Assembly: GCA_934096075.1 (NCBI GenBank)
Contig: CAKOLN010000002.1
Location: forward strand, 62,001-126,000
Direction of reading: 5' to 3'
Length of the DNA stretch: 64,000 bases
Source: an uncultured Bacilli bacterium
GTDB lineage: Bacteria; Bacillota_I; Bacilli_A; RF39; UBA660
Shown here: piece by piece, positions 27,300-36,726 of the stretch
How positions within the stretch are numbered: the stretch's first letter is position 1
How the letters are laid out: every line of letters begins with the position of its first letter
Notes under the pieces: model-generated
The model's database searches: none
Seen by the model: only the letters and a program-made list of their open reading frames with translations
What the model was told of the DNA's origin: nothing
Translations under genes and position numbers: made by a program

Positions 27300-27806
27300 C
27301 TATTTTTGAATCTCACACACCTTGTTTTCTATTATACTTTTTTTAGAATCTATAATTCGTTGATTACTAGAACCTCTAAACGGAACATCATAACTTTTTA
27401 ATTCTAGTATAAATGGTCCATCTACTAATACATCTATATTTAAAAGTAATTCTTTTAAATTTGCTTCTTTATTAGCTCTTATTAAAAGTTCTTCCATCTT
27501 GTAGCCGGTATAGCACCATACATTCAAACCTAAGCTTTGACAATATTTTGCAATTTCTAGACAAGCATCAATCTGGATTAATGGTTCTCCTCCTGATAGA
27601 GTTACTCCTGTTTGAAAACTCACATTTCTTATTTTTTCACAGACTTCCTTGACATCAACCAAAAAACCTTTTTCTACGTTCCATGTTTCTGGATTATGGC
27701 ATCCTTTACAATGGTGAGGACAACCTTGCATCCATATAACAGTTCTTATCCCTTCTCCATCAACAATGCTTTCTTCAGTTAAGTTAGCAGCAAGTCTTAT
27801 TTGCAT
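27300..27806 (-). CDS. nrdG: Anaerobic ribonucleotide reductase activase
   Basis: 168 residues. Radical-SAM protein with the cluster motif CPHHCKGCHN (CxxxCxxC), followed by TLSGGEPL (the SAM-binding GGE motif). It produces the glycyl radical on NrdD under anaerobic conditions. The opening text (RLAANLTEESIVDGEGIRTVIWMQGC) is typical. Its first 23 bases overlap the small glycyl-radical gene. Confidence 0.95.
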   Translation of the reverse strand: MQIRLAANLTEESIVDGEGIRTVIWMQGCPHHCKGCHNPETWNVEKGFLVDVKEVCEKIRNVSFQTGVTLSGGEPLIQIDACLEIAKYCQSLGLNVWCYTGYKMEELLIRANKEANLKELLLNIDVLVDGPFILELKSYDVPFRGSSNQRIIDSKKSIIENKVCEIQK

Positions 27807-27978
27807 ATTTTTTCTTATTTAAAATTCCATCAGTTGTATGTTTTACTCTATCTCTTTCTTCAGCTTTTTTGCCATTATTAAATCTTTCAACAGTACCAAC
27901 TAAATATCCTGTGATTCTTCTAATTCTATCAAAACCTACTCCGTCTCCAATTTTCTTTTCAGCTCTTTCTTCTTTCAT
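27784..27978 (-). CDS. Separately encoded glycyl-radical tail of anaerobic ribonucleotide reductase
   Basis: 64 residues. RRITGYLVGTVERFNNGKKAEE followed by DRVKH is the motif that closes ordinary NrdD chains, where RRVCGYLG carries the radical Gly and RVKH is near the end. The nrdD gene here stops before this motif, so the radical-bearing segment is translated as its own small protein. AAAGGAGG lies 8 bases before the ATG. It sits between nrdD and nrdG in one operon. The C-terminal 17 residues after RVKH, ending in two Cys, are extra. Confidence 0.7.
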   Translation of the reverse strand: MKEERAEKKIGDGVGFDRIRRITGYLVGTVERFNNGKKAEERDRVKHTTDGILNKKKYANKTCC

Positions 27979-28000
27979 TTAAATATCCTCCTTTTTACTA

Positions 28001-30298
28001 TTATTTACAAATTGTACAACCTAATTTTTTAAGTTTTTCAACACTAACACCTTCATTAGCTCTTCTACCACATTTAGGGCAAACATCTTTAATAACGCCA
28101 ACATATCCACATATAGGATCCCTATCTACTGGGTGATTAATTGCGCCATATCCAAAGTTATTTTCTTTCATTAATCTAACAATACTTTCAAAAGCGTCTA
28201 TATTAGTTGTTACATCTCCATCTAATTCAATATAACTAATATGGCCTGCATTTGTTAAGGCATGATATGGGCCCTCAATCTTAATTTTATTTGCTATAGA
28301 AATATTATAATATACTGGAACATGGAAAGAATTAGTATAATATTCTCTATCAGTTACTCCTTTTATTTTTCCATAAATTGCTCTATCTATATTAACAAAT
28401 CTACCAGAAAGTCCCTCAGCTGGAGTTGCTAAACAAGTAAAGTTTAAATTGTATTCACGAGAAAATTCATCACATTTTTCTCTCATAAATTTAATTATTT
28501 TAAAACCTAGTTTTTGACTTTCTTCACTTTCACCATGATGTTTTCCTGTCAATGCTTTTAATGTCTCAGCAAGACCAATAAATCCTATTGATAAAGTACC
28601 ATGTTTTAGTACTTTTCTAAGTCTGTCTGTATCTTTTAATTTATCTGAATCAATCCATACACCTTGTTTCAATAAAAATGGAAAATTATATATTCTTTTA
28701 TTGCATTGAATTTCAAATCTTTCTAATAATTGATGTTTTACTAATTCCATTAAAGATTCTAATTCATTAAAGAAACCTTTTATATCCGCTTTATCCCTTC
28801 CATTAACAATACCATATTTAATGCCAAGTCTAGGTAGGTTAATTGATGTAAATGATAAATTGCCACGCCCCGGAGTTACTGCTTTATCATCATCCACTAC
28901 ATTTCCAATAACCCTTGTACGGCACCCCATATATGCTACTTCTGTATTATAGTCTCCTTTATAATATTGCTTATTAAATGGTGAATCCATAAATGAGAAG
29001 TTAGGGAATAGTCTTTTAGAAGACACTTCGCAAGCTAATCTAAATAGATCGTAGTTTGGATCTTCTTTATTATAGCTTACACCTTCTTTTAATTTAAAAA
29101 TTGATATTGGAAAAATTGGTGTTTCTCCATTTCCTAATCCTGCATCTACCGCTAATAAATAGTTTTTCATAACCATTCTACCTTCTGGTGAAGTATCTGT
29201 TCCAAAGTTAATAGATGAAAATGGAACTTGTGCTCCTGCTCTTGAATGCATTGTATTTAAATTATGAACAAAGGCCTCCATTGCTTGATATGTTGCTTTA
29301 TTAGTATTATCATAAGCAATATCATACGCTGTTTTAAAAGCTCTTTTTACTTCTTCGCTTTCTTTAGCACACTCATCCATATAACTAATATCGAATACAA
29401 TACTATCTAACTTATCTATTTTTTCGTGAATCTTATTTACATTTAAAAATCTTTCAAATCCAACAAACATTGTTATTTCATGTATTGCTGCTTTATATTG
29501 TTTCTTAAATGTTTTTAAAACACCTGGTGCCATATAATAATCAAATGCTGGTATACTTTGTCCTCCATGTTGATCATTTTGATTTGCTTGAATTGCTATC
29601 GCTGCAAGAGCTGAATAACTTCTAATATCTTGTGGTTCTCTTAAATGTCCATGTCCTGTATCAAATCCATTTTTAAATAACTTAGAAATGTCTATTTGTG
29701 TACAAGTAGTTGTTCCCATTGCTAAGAAATCCATATCGTGAATGTGTATATCACCATCAGCATGAGCATCAGCATATTTTTTCTTCATAAGATATGCAGT
29801 AGCAAAGTCTTTTGAAATAGATGAACCAAAATGTAACATTGTTCCCATAGCCGAATTTCCATCAATATTTGCATTCTCTCTTTTGGCGTCCTCTTCTGCT
29901 GCACTTTTTAATCCTAATCCTTCTAGAGTTTTCAAAAATTTGTGCATCCTTTTTTCATCTGCAAACAACTCTCTTGATTGATTTCTTCTTTCTCGGTATT
30001 CTTTAAAAGATTTATATACATCTTTATAACCACATTTATTTAATGATTCTTCTATTAAATCTTGAATTTGCTCAACTTTAATTTTTTCTGAACCTTTATA
30101 CTCTTTATTTATTTTGTTAATAACATGTTGGTATACCTTTTGAACATCTTTTGAAGTATATACTGGTTCATCATCTAAAATAATACTATCAAAACCTTTT
30201 TTTATTGCAAGTGCTACTTTTGTCCCATCAAAATCAACTTTTTTTCCATCTCTTTTAACGACTTTTATTACATCTATAAGTTCTTCAGTACTAACCAT
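28001..30298 (-). CDS. nrdD: Anaerobic ribonucleoside-triphosphate reductase, large subunit (no glycyl-radical tail)
   Basis: About 765 residues. N-terminal ATP-cone (VVKRDGKKVDFDGTKVALAI) at 10-100, then the class III barrel with HIHDMDFL, PFSSINFGTDTS and RGNLSFTSINLPRL. The C-terminal zinc knuckle reads CPKC and CTIC. The chain ends at that knuckle, without the RRxxGYLG radical site, which is encoded next door. Start 30298 is chosen because AAGGGAG lies 9 bases before it. It makes dNTPs without oxygen. Confidence 0.93.
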   Translation of the reverse strand: MVSTEELIDVIKVVKRDGKKVDFDGTKVALAIKKGFDSIILDDEPVYTSKDVQKVYQHVINKINKEYKGSEKIKVEQIQDLIEESLNKCGYKDVYKSFKEYRERRNQSRELFADEKRMHKFLKTLEGLGLKSAAEEDAKRENANIDGNSAMGTMLHFGSSISKDFATAYLMKKKYADAHADGDIHIHDMDFLAMGTTTCTQIDISKLFKNGFDTGHGHLREPQDIRSYSALAAIAIQANQNDQHGGQSIPAFDYYMAPGVLKTFKKQYKAAIHEITMFVGFERFLNVNKIHEKIDKLDSIVFDISYMDECAKESEEVKRAFKTAYDIAYDNTNKATYQAMEAFVHNLNTMHSRAGAQVPFSSINFGTDTSPEGRMVMKNYLLAVDAGLGNGETPIFPISIFKLKEGVSYNKEDPNYDLFRLACEVSSKRLFPNFSFMDSPFNKQYYKGDYNTEVAYMGCRTRVIGNVVDDDKAVTPGRGNLSFTSINLPRLGIKYGIVNGRDKADIKGFFNELESLMELVKHQLLERFEIQCNKRIYNFPFLLKQGVWIDSDKLKDTDRLRKVLKHGTLSIGFIGLAETLKALTGKHHGESEESQKLGFKIIKFMREKCDEFSREYNLNFTCLATPAEGLSGRFVNIDRAIYGKIKGVTDREYYTNSFHVPVYYNISIANKIKIEGPYHALTNAGHISYIELDGDVTTNIDAFESIVRLMKENNFGYGAINHPVDRDPICGYVGVIKDVCPKCGRRANEGVSVEKLKKLGCTICK

Positions 30299-30354
30299 TT
30301 TTTTCATCTCCCTTCTTTTAATCATACTAATTGACGTCTTCTATGATTAACTTA

Positions 30355-30383
30355 ATTATATCTTCTGAATTCGAAAAAATCAA
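30355..30383 (-). promoter_or_regulatory. Promoter of the nrdD operon
   Basis: TTGATT, 17-base spacer, TATAAT on the minus strand, 57 bases before the nrdD start. I saw no clear NrdR box pair. Confidence 0.6.
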
Positions 30384-30459
30384 CATTAAAAATAAAATTT
30401 ATTTTTATTTTTTACATTTTTTGTAAAATTAGTTTTTTTGATTTTTTCAATTTTTTAAC

Positions 30460-30499
30460 AAAAAAATAAAACAACATTTTATTTAAAAATATTGTTTTG
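30460..30499 (-). terminator. Terminator of the metalloprotease operon
   Basis: AAAACAATATTTT and AAAATGTTGTTTT pair around a short AT loop, then ATTTTTTT on the minus strand. The rest of the 300-base gap between 30298 and 30640 is extremely T-rich and shows nothing else. Confidence 0.6.
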
Positions 30500-30639
30500 T
30501 CCTTATTTTATAAGTGTTTAAGAACTTTTTGTATAAATTTTATTTTTTATTTTTTATTCAAAAAAACGACTTTTTAACAAAATCATTTTTTCTATTTTTC
30601 TATTTTTTTGATATTTTTTGAATATTCGCGTTACTTTCT

Positions 30640-32130
30640 TTAAATAAACCTTTCCCAATGTTCTTTTGCTGATTTTGATACACAATTATAATATTTATGA
30701 AGTTGATCATTTATTAATTTTGCTTTTTTATTTATTGGTGTACCATCATTATAATATGGTCTTGTTGATGTTCTACTCATCATATCCGAGAACAAAACTG
30801 CTCTATCCTCTAAATAACTTTGCCTTGAATAAGAAGATAAGAAATATGCATCATTTGGATTTGAAAAATTATAATCATAAGTGCTATCATTAGAGCCATA
30901 ACTAAATCCTTCTGGATTATAGGATTTCATTATTTCTGCTAAGTTTAATGTTGGATCTTTTTGTCTCATATAAATATCAATATAGTGCATTAACTCATGG
31001 TGAAGTGTATATTCAAATAAATTAGTACCAGCTGTTCCAATAGTTACTGTAATATTACTTTGGTTCCTTCCATCTGTCATCCCAGAATGGCCACCATCTA
31101 TTTTATTTACCATATAGATTCTAAGAGATACATTATTATCTTTCATTTCTTTAAAGAAACCATTTGGGTATTTTTTTAACGTAGATTCAACTTCTTTCAA
31201 ATACTTATTTATCTCATTATCATCATATAGTTTTTCAGTATTTATAGATCCACCAATTAAGTAATTTCCATTCTCATCCTTATATACGATTTTAACTAAA
31301 TATTTATTTTCTAATTTTTTTCTATATTCATCATTTATTTCAGCTTGTGTTTTAGGTTCGGGTTTGGGTTCTGGTATTGGTTCTGACTCTTTTGGAGGAT
31401 TAGGTTTATTTTCCTCTGGTTTTGGTTTTGTTGTTCCTCCGTTTTGACCATTACTTTCATTATTGTTTTCTTTATTATTAGTATTGTTATTTTTATTTAC
31501 ATTATTGTTTTGATTTGAATTATTTTTATTGTTATTAGTTTTATTATCCTTTTTATTTGATTTTTCTTTTTCTGATTGCTCTTCTTTTTTATTTTCTTCT
31601 TTATTATCTGTAACTTGTTCTTCTTTTTCAAGTGGTTCTTTACTTATTTCTTTTTTAATATAATCTATTTTAAATATATCTAAATCTGATATTTTAACTC
31701 TTCCTTCTTTTAAAGCAGTTGTAATATTTTCACTAAAATGATTTGGACTATAATTTACTTTTATGTATTCACTTTTCATACAACTTAAAAAATAAATATA
31801 TTCATCATCCCTGTATATTTCCTCTAGGGCTTCAGCACATGTAAAATCTTTAATATTCTTACTTTCATCTATTATTTCAAAAGTTGTTTCTTTTAAAGGA
31901 CAAGAATATTTTTCCCATTTTAAAACTGTTTTTCTTTTTTCACCTATACAATTATAAGTATAGGTAATTACTCCTTTGTCTTTATAATAAAGTGCCCCTC
32001 CATTAAAGTATTCTCTTATTTTCAATACTGGGCTATTTTGAAATATGAGTGCTTGTGATATATCAATAATGATTAAAATAATTATTGAGAATACTGCTAT
32101 TAATATATATTTTTTATACTTATTCCACAT
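30640..32130 (-). CDS. Membrane-anchored HExxH metalloprotease-like protein
   Basis: About 496 residues from the ATG after GAGGTG. One N-terminal membrane anchor (residues 7-26), a globular extracellular part, a disordered middle (about 170-270) of Asn, Lys, Glu then Pro-rich repeats, and a C-terminal domain with YTLHHELMHYIDIYM, a classical HExxH zinc site. Downstream SYLEDRAVLFSDMM supplies a plausible third Glu ligand. It probably cleaves surface proteins or wall-associated substrates; target unknown. The frame could be extended to a TTG at 32142. Confidence 0.7.
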   Translation of the reverse strand: MWNKYKKYILIAVFSIIILIIIDISQALIFQNSPVLKIREYFNGGALYYKDKGVITYTYNCIGEKRKTVLKWEKYSCPLKETTFEIIDESKNIKDFTCAEALEEIYRDDEYIYFLSCMKSEYIKVNYSPNHFSENITTALKEGRVKISDLDIFKIDYIKKEISKEPLEKEEQVTDNKEENKKEEQSEKEKSNKKDNKTNNNKNNSNQNNNVNKNNNTNNKENNNESNGQNGGTTKPKPEENKPNPPKESEPIPEPKPEPKTQAEINDEYRKKLENKYLVKIVYKDENGNYLIGGSINTEKLYDDNEINKYLKEVESTLKKYPNGFFKEMKDNNVSLRIYMVNKIDGGHSGMTDGRNQSNITVTIGTAGTNLFEYTLHHELMHYIDIYMRQKDPTLNLAEIMKSYNPEGFSYGSNDSTYDYNFSNPNDAYFLSSYSRQSYLEDRAVLFSDMMSRTSTRPYYNDGTPINKKAKLINDQLHKYYNCVSKSAKEHWERFI

Positions 32131-32143
32131 ATTACACCTCAAT

Positions 32144-32839
32144 CTAAATAAATATCCTTTGTTTTATTTCATCCATTAATTTTCTATTATAAGAAATTAT
32201 AAATAAAATTAGTCCTATAATTGTTATTGGTAATACAGCATATATTGACCAATTAATAATAATTTTCTCATATTTAAACATATCAACACACATCTCTATT
32301 GTTAAAAGAATTACTGATATAAATGAAAATGCAACAGAGAATCTTCTTAATAAATTATATTTTTTCTTACTTAATACAAATGCACAAAGTACGATATAAA
32401 TCCAAATTATAAATATAAATGGACAAACTAAATAATAAAACCAATGTAATCCGTTATTTAAATATGCTATTACATATATTAATGTTTCAGTTGCAAATAA
32501 ATCAATTATTAATGGGATGAATTTATTTTTAAATAATATAAATGATAGTTTAGAATCCAAAAACAAAATAGATACAATTACATAAATACTCCATGTAATA
32601 TTTCCTGTAAATATCAAATCACATAAAACTGTAATAATGGCTGCACATATTAATACAACTGTTATTAACTCACACAAGTATTTTTTATTTATTCCTTTAT
32701 GTTTTTCAACTACTTGACTATATGCTGGAGTAAACTTATCTTTTAAGTTATTTGGATTTATTACTTTTGTATTACACAAAGGACAAACTTTTTCAGATTG
32801 TTTTAATTTAACTCCACAATTAACACAATAACTCATCAT
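32144..32839 (-). CDS. Zinc-ribbon polytopic membrane protein (DUF6320-like)
   Basis: 231 residues. N-terminal zinc ribbon YCVNCGVKL then VCPLCNTKV, a short linker, and six membrane helices. This matches the DUF6320 architecture, which is commonly encoded beside an alcohol-acetyltransferase-like protein, exactly as here (4-base overlap with the next gene). Role unknown. Confidence 0.65.
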   Translation of the reverse strand: MMSYCVNCGVKLKQSEKVCPLCNTKVINPNNLKDKFTPAYSQVVEKHKGINKKYLCELITVVLICAAIITVLCDLIFTGNITWSIYVIVSILFLDSKLSFILFKNKFIPLIIDLFATETLIYVIAYLNNGLHWFYYLVCPFIFIIWIYIVLCAFVLSKKKYNLLRRFSVAFSFISVILLTIEMCVDMFKYEKIIINWSIYAVLPITIIGLILFIISYNRKLMDEIKQRIFI

Positions 32840-34113
32840 AACCTCCTATTACTTTCTATTAAAACTGGTACTCCCATTTCAACTAATGTAGTAAATAATA
32901 TTCGTTCAAATTCAGCTTCTTTTATTTTTCTAGTTATAGTTATATATAAATTACCATTATATCCAACCACTGCTGATGATGCGGGCTTTCCTCTTGATTT
33001 TCCTATTGCAATTCCCATTTCTAAAACATATTTTTCTACTTCTTTTGGTAATACAATATTACCTAAATTAGATAAAGTATTAGAACAATATCTATCCCCC
33101 ATCATTTTTTCAGTAAATGACATTATATGTTTTTTTATAAACATTGGTAAGAGTCTTATAAAATAATTTCTTGCTATTTTTACATTAGCGCTTATTTTAG
33201 CGTTCAACATTTTTTCAGTCAAGTTAAGTTCCAGAGTGTTTTTAACTATCTTTATTATTTCTTCTAAAGAGTAATTACCATATATAGTATCTATCCCGAC
33301 ATTTACATAAGAAGAAAAATTTCTCATTGTATTACTTTCATAATAATTTCTTAAATTAACTGGTATAGATATTTTTATTGGTTTATTATTCTTTTTATGT
33401 TCTCTATTATATAATTCTTGTATAGAAAGAATGTATAATGATGCTAGTAAACAAGTTATAGTGCAGTTATATTTTTTAGTTATTTTTTTAATATCATCTA
33501 TTTTAATAATACCAGTAATAACATTTAAATCATTATTACTAATAAGAGTTCCTTTATAATGGTATGCTGGTTTTTCATGAACTAACTTTCCAACTTTTCT
33601 AGCATACTTTTTAAAGTCATCACTATATTCTTCTCTACTAACTTTTGCATTTGGATTTAAAACATAATTATTATATGTAATTTTTGTATTATATTTTAAT
33701 TTAATATATTCTCCTACTAATGTAGATATAAATATAATTGCTCCAGTACCATCGGTTAAGGCGTGAAAAAATTCAACTGCAATTCTATTTTCATAATATC
33801 TAACTCTAAATAGATAATTTCTATGATTTTTAAATTTTATTCTAAACATAGGATTATTATAATCTTGCTCTATTATGGGGTTATCTTTTATTCTTTTAAA
33901 ATAACACCAAAAAAGTCCTTGCTTTAACTTATATTTAAATGTTGGAAATCTATCTATTACATTGTTTAATGCACATTGTAAAACATCTTTATCTATTTTA
34001 TCTTTTAAAGTCATACTAACACGAAACATAGCAGCATATTTTCTTGATAATGTTGACGGATATATAGTTGCCGCATTGTCTAGTTTTAACCAATTTGGTG
34101 TTTTTTCTTTCAT
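32836..34113 (-). CDS. Condensation/alcohol acetyltransferase-like protein
   Basis: About 425 residues. The catalytic HxxxDG motif appears as HALTDGTGA near residue 137, inside a chloramphenicol-acetyltransferase-like fold. A second half contains NLRNYY and NLG motifs typical of the WS/DGAT-condensation superfamily. It is predicted to move an acyl group to an alcohol or amine. Translationally coupled to the DUF6320 gene. Start 34113 has GGGGAG nine bases before it; 34122 is the longer choice. Confidence 0.7.
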   Translation of the reverse strand: MKEKTPNWLKLDNAATIYPSTLSRKYAAMFRVSMTLKDKIDKDVLQCALNNVIDRFPTFKYKLKQGLFWCYFKRIKDNPIIEQDYNNPMFRIKFKNHRNYLFRVRYYENRIAVEFFHALTDGTGAIIFISTLVGEYIKLKYNTKITYNNYVLNPNAKVSREEYSDDFKKYARKVGKLVHEKPAYHYKGTLISNNDLNVITGIIKIDDIKKITKKYNCTITCLLASLYILSIQELYNREHKKNNKPIKISIPVNLRNYYESNTMRNFSSYVNVGIDTIYGNYSLEEIIKIVKNTLELNLTEKMLNAKISANVKIARNYFIRLLPMFIKKHIMSFTEKMMGDRYCSNTLSNLGNIVLPKEVEKYVLEMGIAIGKSRGKPASSAVVGYNGNLYITITRKIKEAEFERILFTTLVEMGVPVLIESNRRL

Positions 34114-34196
34114 TTTAAGCATCTCCCCATATTCTTACAATAAAAGAAAGCATTACTTATATAGTATCAGAAATGCTGTTTTCTCTTATATTATTT

Positions 34197-34325
34197 AACG
34201 TGAACCTCACACGATTTAATATCGCGTGCTTCTAATATCACTATTAGAATTTTCTCCATTTAATAATACTATTATTAATGTAAAGAGACATAAACTCGGA
34301 TAGTTCCTACCCTATATATAATTAA
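34197..34325 (-). ncRNA. Probable TnpB guide (omega) RNA and right end of the element
   Basis: Immediately after the tnpB stop the minus strand carries a perfect hairpin TTCTAATA-GTGA-TATTAGAA and a second, CACGCGAT-ATTAA-ATCGTGTG, ending in GAGGTTCACGTTAAA. Position and stem-loops fit the reRNA/omega RNA that guides TnpB nuclease; the guide would be the host sequence beyond about 34197. Confidence 0.55.
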
Positions 34326-35408
34326 TTAGATAAGTAATAATTCTATTCCTTTATCTAGTATATTGTTCGCAGCATTATAATCTCTATCATGTACACTATC
34401 GCATCTAGGACACTGCCAAGATCTTATACTATAGTCTTTTATTTTTTTATTTTGATAACCACAGTTATTACATAACTGACTAGATGGATAATATCTACCA
34501 ACCTTTATTAATTTTCTTCCATACCATTTTGCTTTATATTCTAACATATTAATAAACTTAGATATAGATATATCTCCAAGTACTTTGGCTATATTCTTAT
34601 TTTGAAACATTTCTTTAACATTTAAATCTTCTACTACTATAACTTGGTTTTCGTTTATAATACTAGTACTTAATTTATGTAAGAAATCATTTCTAACATT
34701 ATTACATTTATCATATAGTTTATTAATCTTATTTTCTATTTTCTTATAATTATTACTGCCTTTCTTTTTTAAAGAAAGACTTTTTTGTAATCTACCTATT
34801 TTATCATAAGTATTCATTAATTCTTTAGGAGCATTATATATATTATTAGAACTATCATGAACAAAATTACTAACTCCCATATCTATTCCTACTATATAAC
34901 TATTAGTTTCTAACTTTTTAATTTCTTTTCTAACTAATATCATTACTTTATATTTATTATTACTATATTTTTTTATTGTAGCATTAATAATAGTACCTTC
35001 TACTTTTCTATGAACTTTAGCGAGTACTTTACCTAATTTAGGTAATTTAATGTAATTATCTAATACTTCTATATTATTATTAGTATAATTAGTTTGATAA
35101 GATTCTCCCTTATTTTTCTTTTTAAATCTAGGATTACCACCTAATTTGTTTATATATCTTTTATAAGCATTATCTAAATTATAAATAGTATTAGTAATAG
35201 CAAACTTATCCACTTCTTTAAGCCAAGGATATTCTACTTTTAGCTCTCTATTACAGGTATTATTATTTGTATACTTTGAACTATAGCCATTATTATTAGA
35301 ATAGTCTAAAAAATAATTATAGATAAATCTACAACATCCAAAAGTTTTAGCAATTAAAACAATTTGCTCTTCATTAGGATAAATTCTAAAACTATAAGTA
35401 TACTCCAT
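34326..35408 (-). CDS. tnpB: RNA-guided nuclease TnpB
   Basis: About 360 residues. RuvC acidic residues are visible at GIDMGVSNF, VVEDLNVKEM and DRDYNAANNIL, with a zinc knuckle CNNCGYQ...CPRCDSVHD. The N-terminal domain has the FRIYPNEEQ opening. All catalytic parts seem intact. TnpB cuts DNA next to a target-adjacent motif using an RNA from the element's right end, which helps the element persist. Ten bases separate it from tnpA. Confidence 0.92.
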   Translation of the reverse strand: MEYTYSFRIYPNEEQIVLIAKTFGCCRFIYNYFLDYSNNNGYSSKYTNNNTCNRELKVEYPWLKEVDKFAITNTIYNLDNAYKRYINKLGGNPRFKKKNKGESYQTNYTNNNIEVLDNYIKLPKLGKVLAKVHRKVEGTIINATIKKYSNNKYKVMILVRKEIKKLETNSYIVGIDMGVSNFVHDSSNNIYNAPKELMNTYDKIGRLQKSLSLKKKGSNNYKKIENKINKLYDKCNNVRNDFLHKLSTSIINENQVIVVEDLNVKEMFQNKNIAKVLGDISISKFINMLEYKAKWYGRKLIKVGRYYPSSQLCNNCGYQNKKIKDYSIRSWQCPRCDSVHDRDYNAANNILDKGIELLLI

Positions 35409-35417
35409 AAATAACAC

Positions 35418-35828
35418 CTACTTCCCCTGATTAGAAATATATTCTTTAATATTATCTTCTAGTGTATCACTAACAGTAGCAACAAAATAAGAAGGATTCC
35501 ACATATGTCCACCATATAATTCTTTTTTTAATTCTGGATATAATTTAAATAATAGTCTTGCACTTGTACCTTTTAATCTTTTTACGATAGTAGGTATATA
35601 ATGCTGAGGCTTACAACTAATTAACAAGTGAATATGGTCTAAATCTGTATTAATTTCTATTATTTTAAAATCCATTTCTTGAGATAATGATATAATTATT
35701 TGAAAAAGTGAATCTTTTACACTATCGGTTATTATTTTTTTACGATATTTAGTACAAAATACTATATGGTACTCTATACCATATACATATCCTCTTCCTT
35801 TGGAAATAATCATACCATATGTAATCAT
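35418..35828 (-). CDS. tnpA: IS200-type Y1 HUH transposase
   Basis: About 136 residues. GIEYHIVFCTKYRKK and the HUH pair HIHLLI identify the family; the catalytic Tyr is in IKEYISNQGK at the end. It moves the element as single strands. The start is uncertain: ATG at 35828 or 35813, since no convincing ribosome site is seen. Confidence 0.92.
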   Translation of the reverse strand: MITYGMIISKGRGYVYGIEYHIVFCTKYRKKIITDSVKDSLFQIIISLSQEMDFKIIEINTDLDHIHLLISCKPQHYIPTIVKRLKGTSARLLFKLYPELKKELYGGHMWNPSYFVATVSDTLEDNIKEYISNQGK

Positions 35829-35850
35829 AAAAATAAATACTTTTAGAAAC

Positions 35851-35900
35851 AAAAAAAGAAAAATCTAACTCACGAATTAATTCACGAGAGTGCGATTTTT
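35851..35900 (-). terminator. Terminator overlapping the end of the DUF5301-like gene
   Basis: AAAAATC...GATTTTT and CTCGTGAATT/AATTCGTGAG form a long stem that includes the last codons and stop; a T run follows on the minus strand. The IS element lies directly beyond. Confidence 0.65.
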
Positions 35901-36712
35901 AGTTCTTCAAATTCTACTGCTGAATATACTATTTCAGTATTTTCACTTGCATTTTCCTCAATAAATGATTTAACAATTCTGTATTTTCCCTTTGTCAAAG
36001 ATTCTCTAAACATTCCGTCTATTTCAGTTGTAATTGTTTCCTCACCCTTAATCACATGAAGAATTAAGTTAAATGATGGTTCTTCTGTCCATTTTACTTC
36101 ATACCACTTACCATCTTTTTCCATTTCTACATAAAAATCTTCTTCATACTCATAGGTTTTCTTAGTCATATTTTTGATAATCAATTTAATTTTGTTATTC
36201 ATCATATCTTCTGACTTCATTTCGTCATTTTTTATTTCCATCATTATTTTGTTGTTTGTAACATTATATTTTGACATTTCACCAATAGTATAGACTTTAG
36301 ATAAATACATCATTATATCTTCATATTCTTTTTTACTTAATTTGAATATTCCATTGTATGGTTGTTCAAGATAATACATATCATCTTTCATATAAATATT
36401 CATTATATTTTTTTCATCATCACCTATAATGAAAGAAATTTTTGTAAGTTTTTTAACATCTTTTGGTGTATCTGTTACACTTTTTTTCATAGACTTTTTA
36501 TTTTCTATTATTTTGTATATTTTTTCTATTTCTTTTTTATCGCTAATAGTAACAACTCTATTATCTTCCTTTATTAAAACTTCTTCAACTTCTCCCATTT
36601 TAGGAAGATTAATTTTTTTATTATTTGATAGAACATATACTACCCCACACATTATAGCTGCAAGTGCTATTATAACAATAAGTTTAATTATTTCTTTTTT
36701 TTCAATTTTCAT
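35882..36712 (-). CDS. Membrane-anchored DUF5301/Ig-like protein
   Basis: 276 residues. One N-terminal membrane helix (IIKLIVIIALAAIMCGVVYVL), then an extracellular domain with an N-terminal part resembling DUF5301 (IxxIYKIIENKKSMKKSVTDTP) and a C-terminal Ig-like beta domain (residues 150-275, FNLILHVIKGEETITTEIDG). The role of such proteins is unknown. Strong site TAGGAGG. Confidence 0.6.
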   Translation of the reverse strand: MKIEKKEIIKLIVIIALAAIMCGVVYVLSNNKKINLPKMGEVEEVLIKEDNRVVTISDKKEIEKIYKIIENKKSMKKSVTDTPKDVKKLTKISFIIGDDEKNIMNIYMKDDMYYLEQPYNGIFKLSKKEYEDIMMYLSKVYTIGEMSKYNVTNNKIMMEIKNDEMKSEDMMNNKIKLIIKNMTKKTYEYEEDFYVEMEKDGKWYEVKWTEEPSFNLILHVIKGEETITTEIDGMFRESLTKGKYRIVKSFIEENASENTEIVYSAVEFEELKIALS

Positions 36713-36726
36713 TTTTTTCCTCCTAT

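Larger units (their letters stand above)
34197..35880 (-). mobile_element. IS200/IS605-family element with tnpA and tnpB
   Basis: tnpA and tnpB lie head to tail on the minus strand, with a structured right end after tnpB. No target duplication or inverted terminal repeats are expected in this family. It inserted just after the terminator of the DUF5301-like gene. The boundaries are estimated from the hairpins and are uncertain by tens of bases. Confidence 0.8.
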
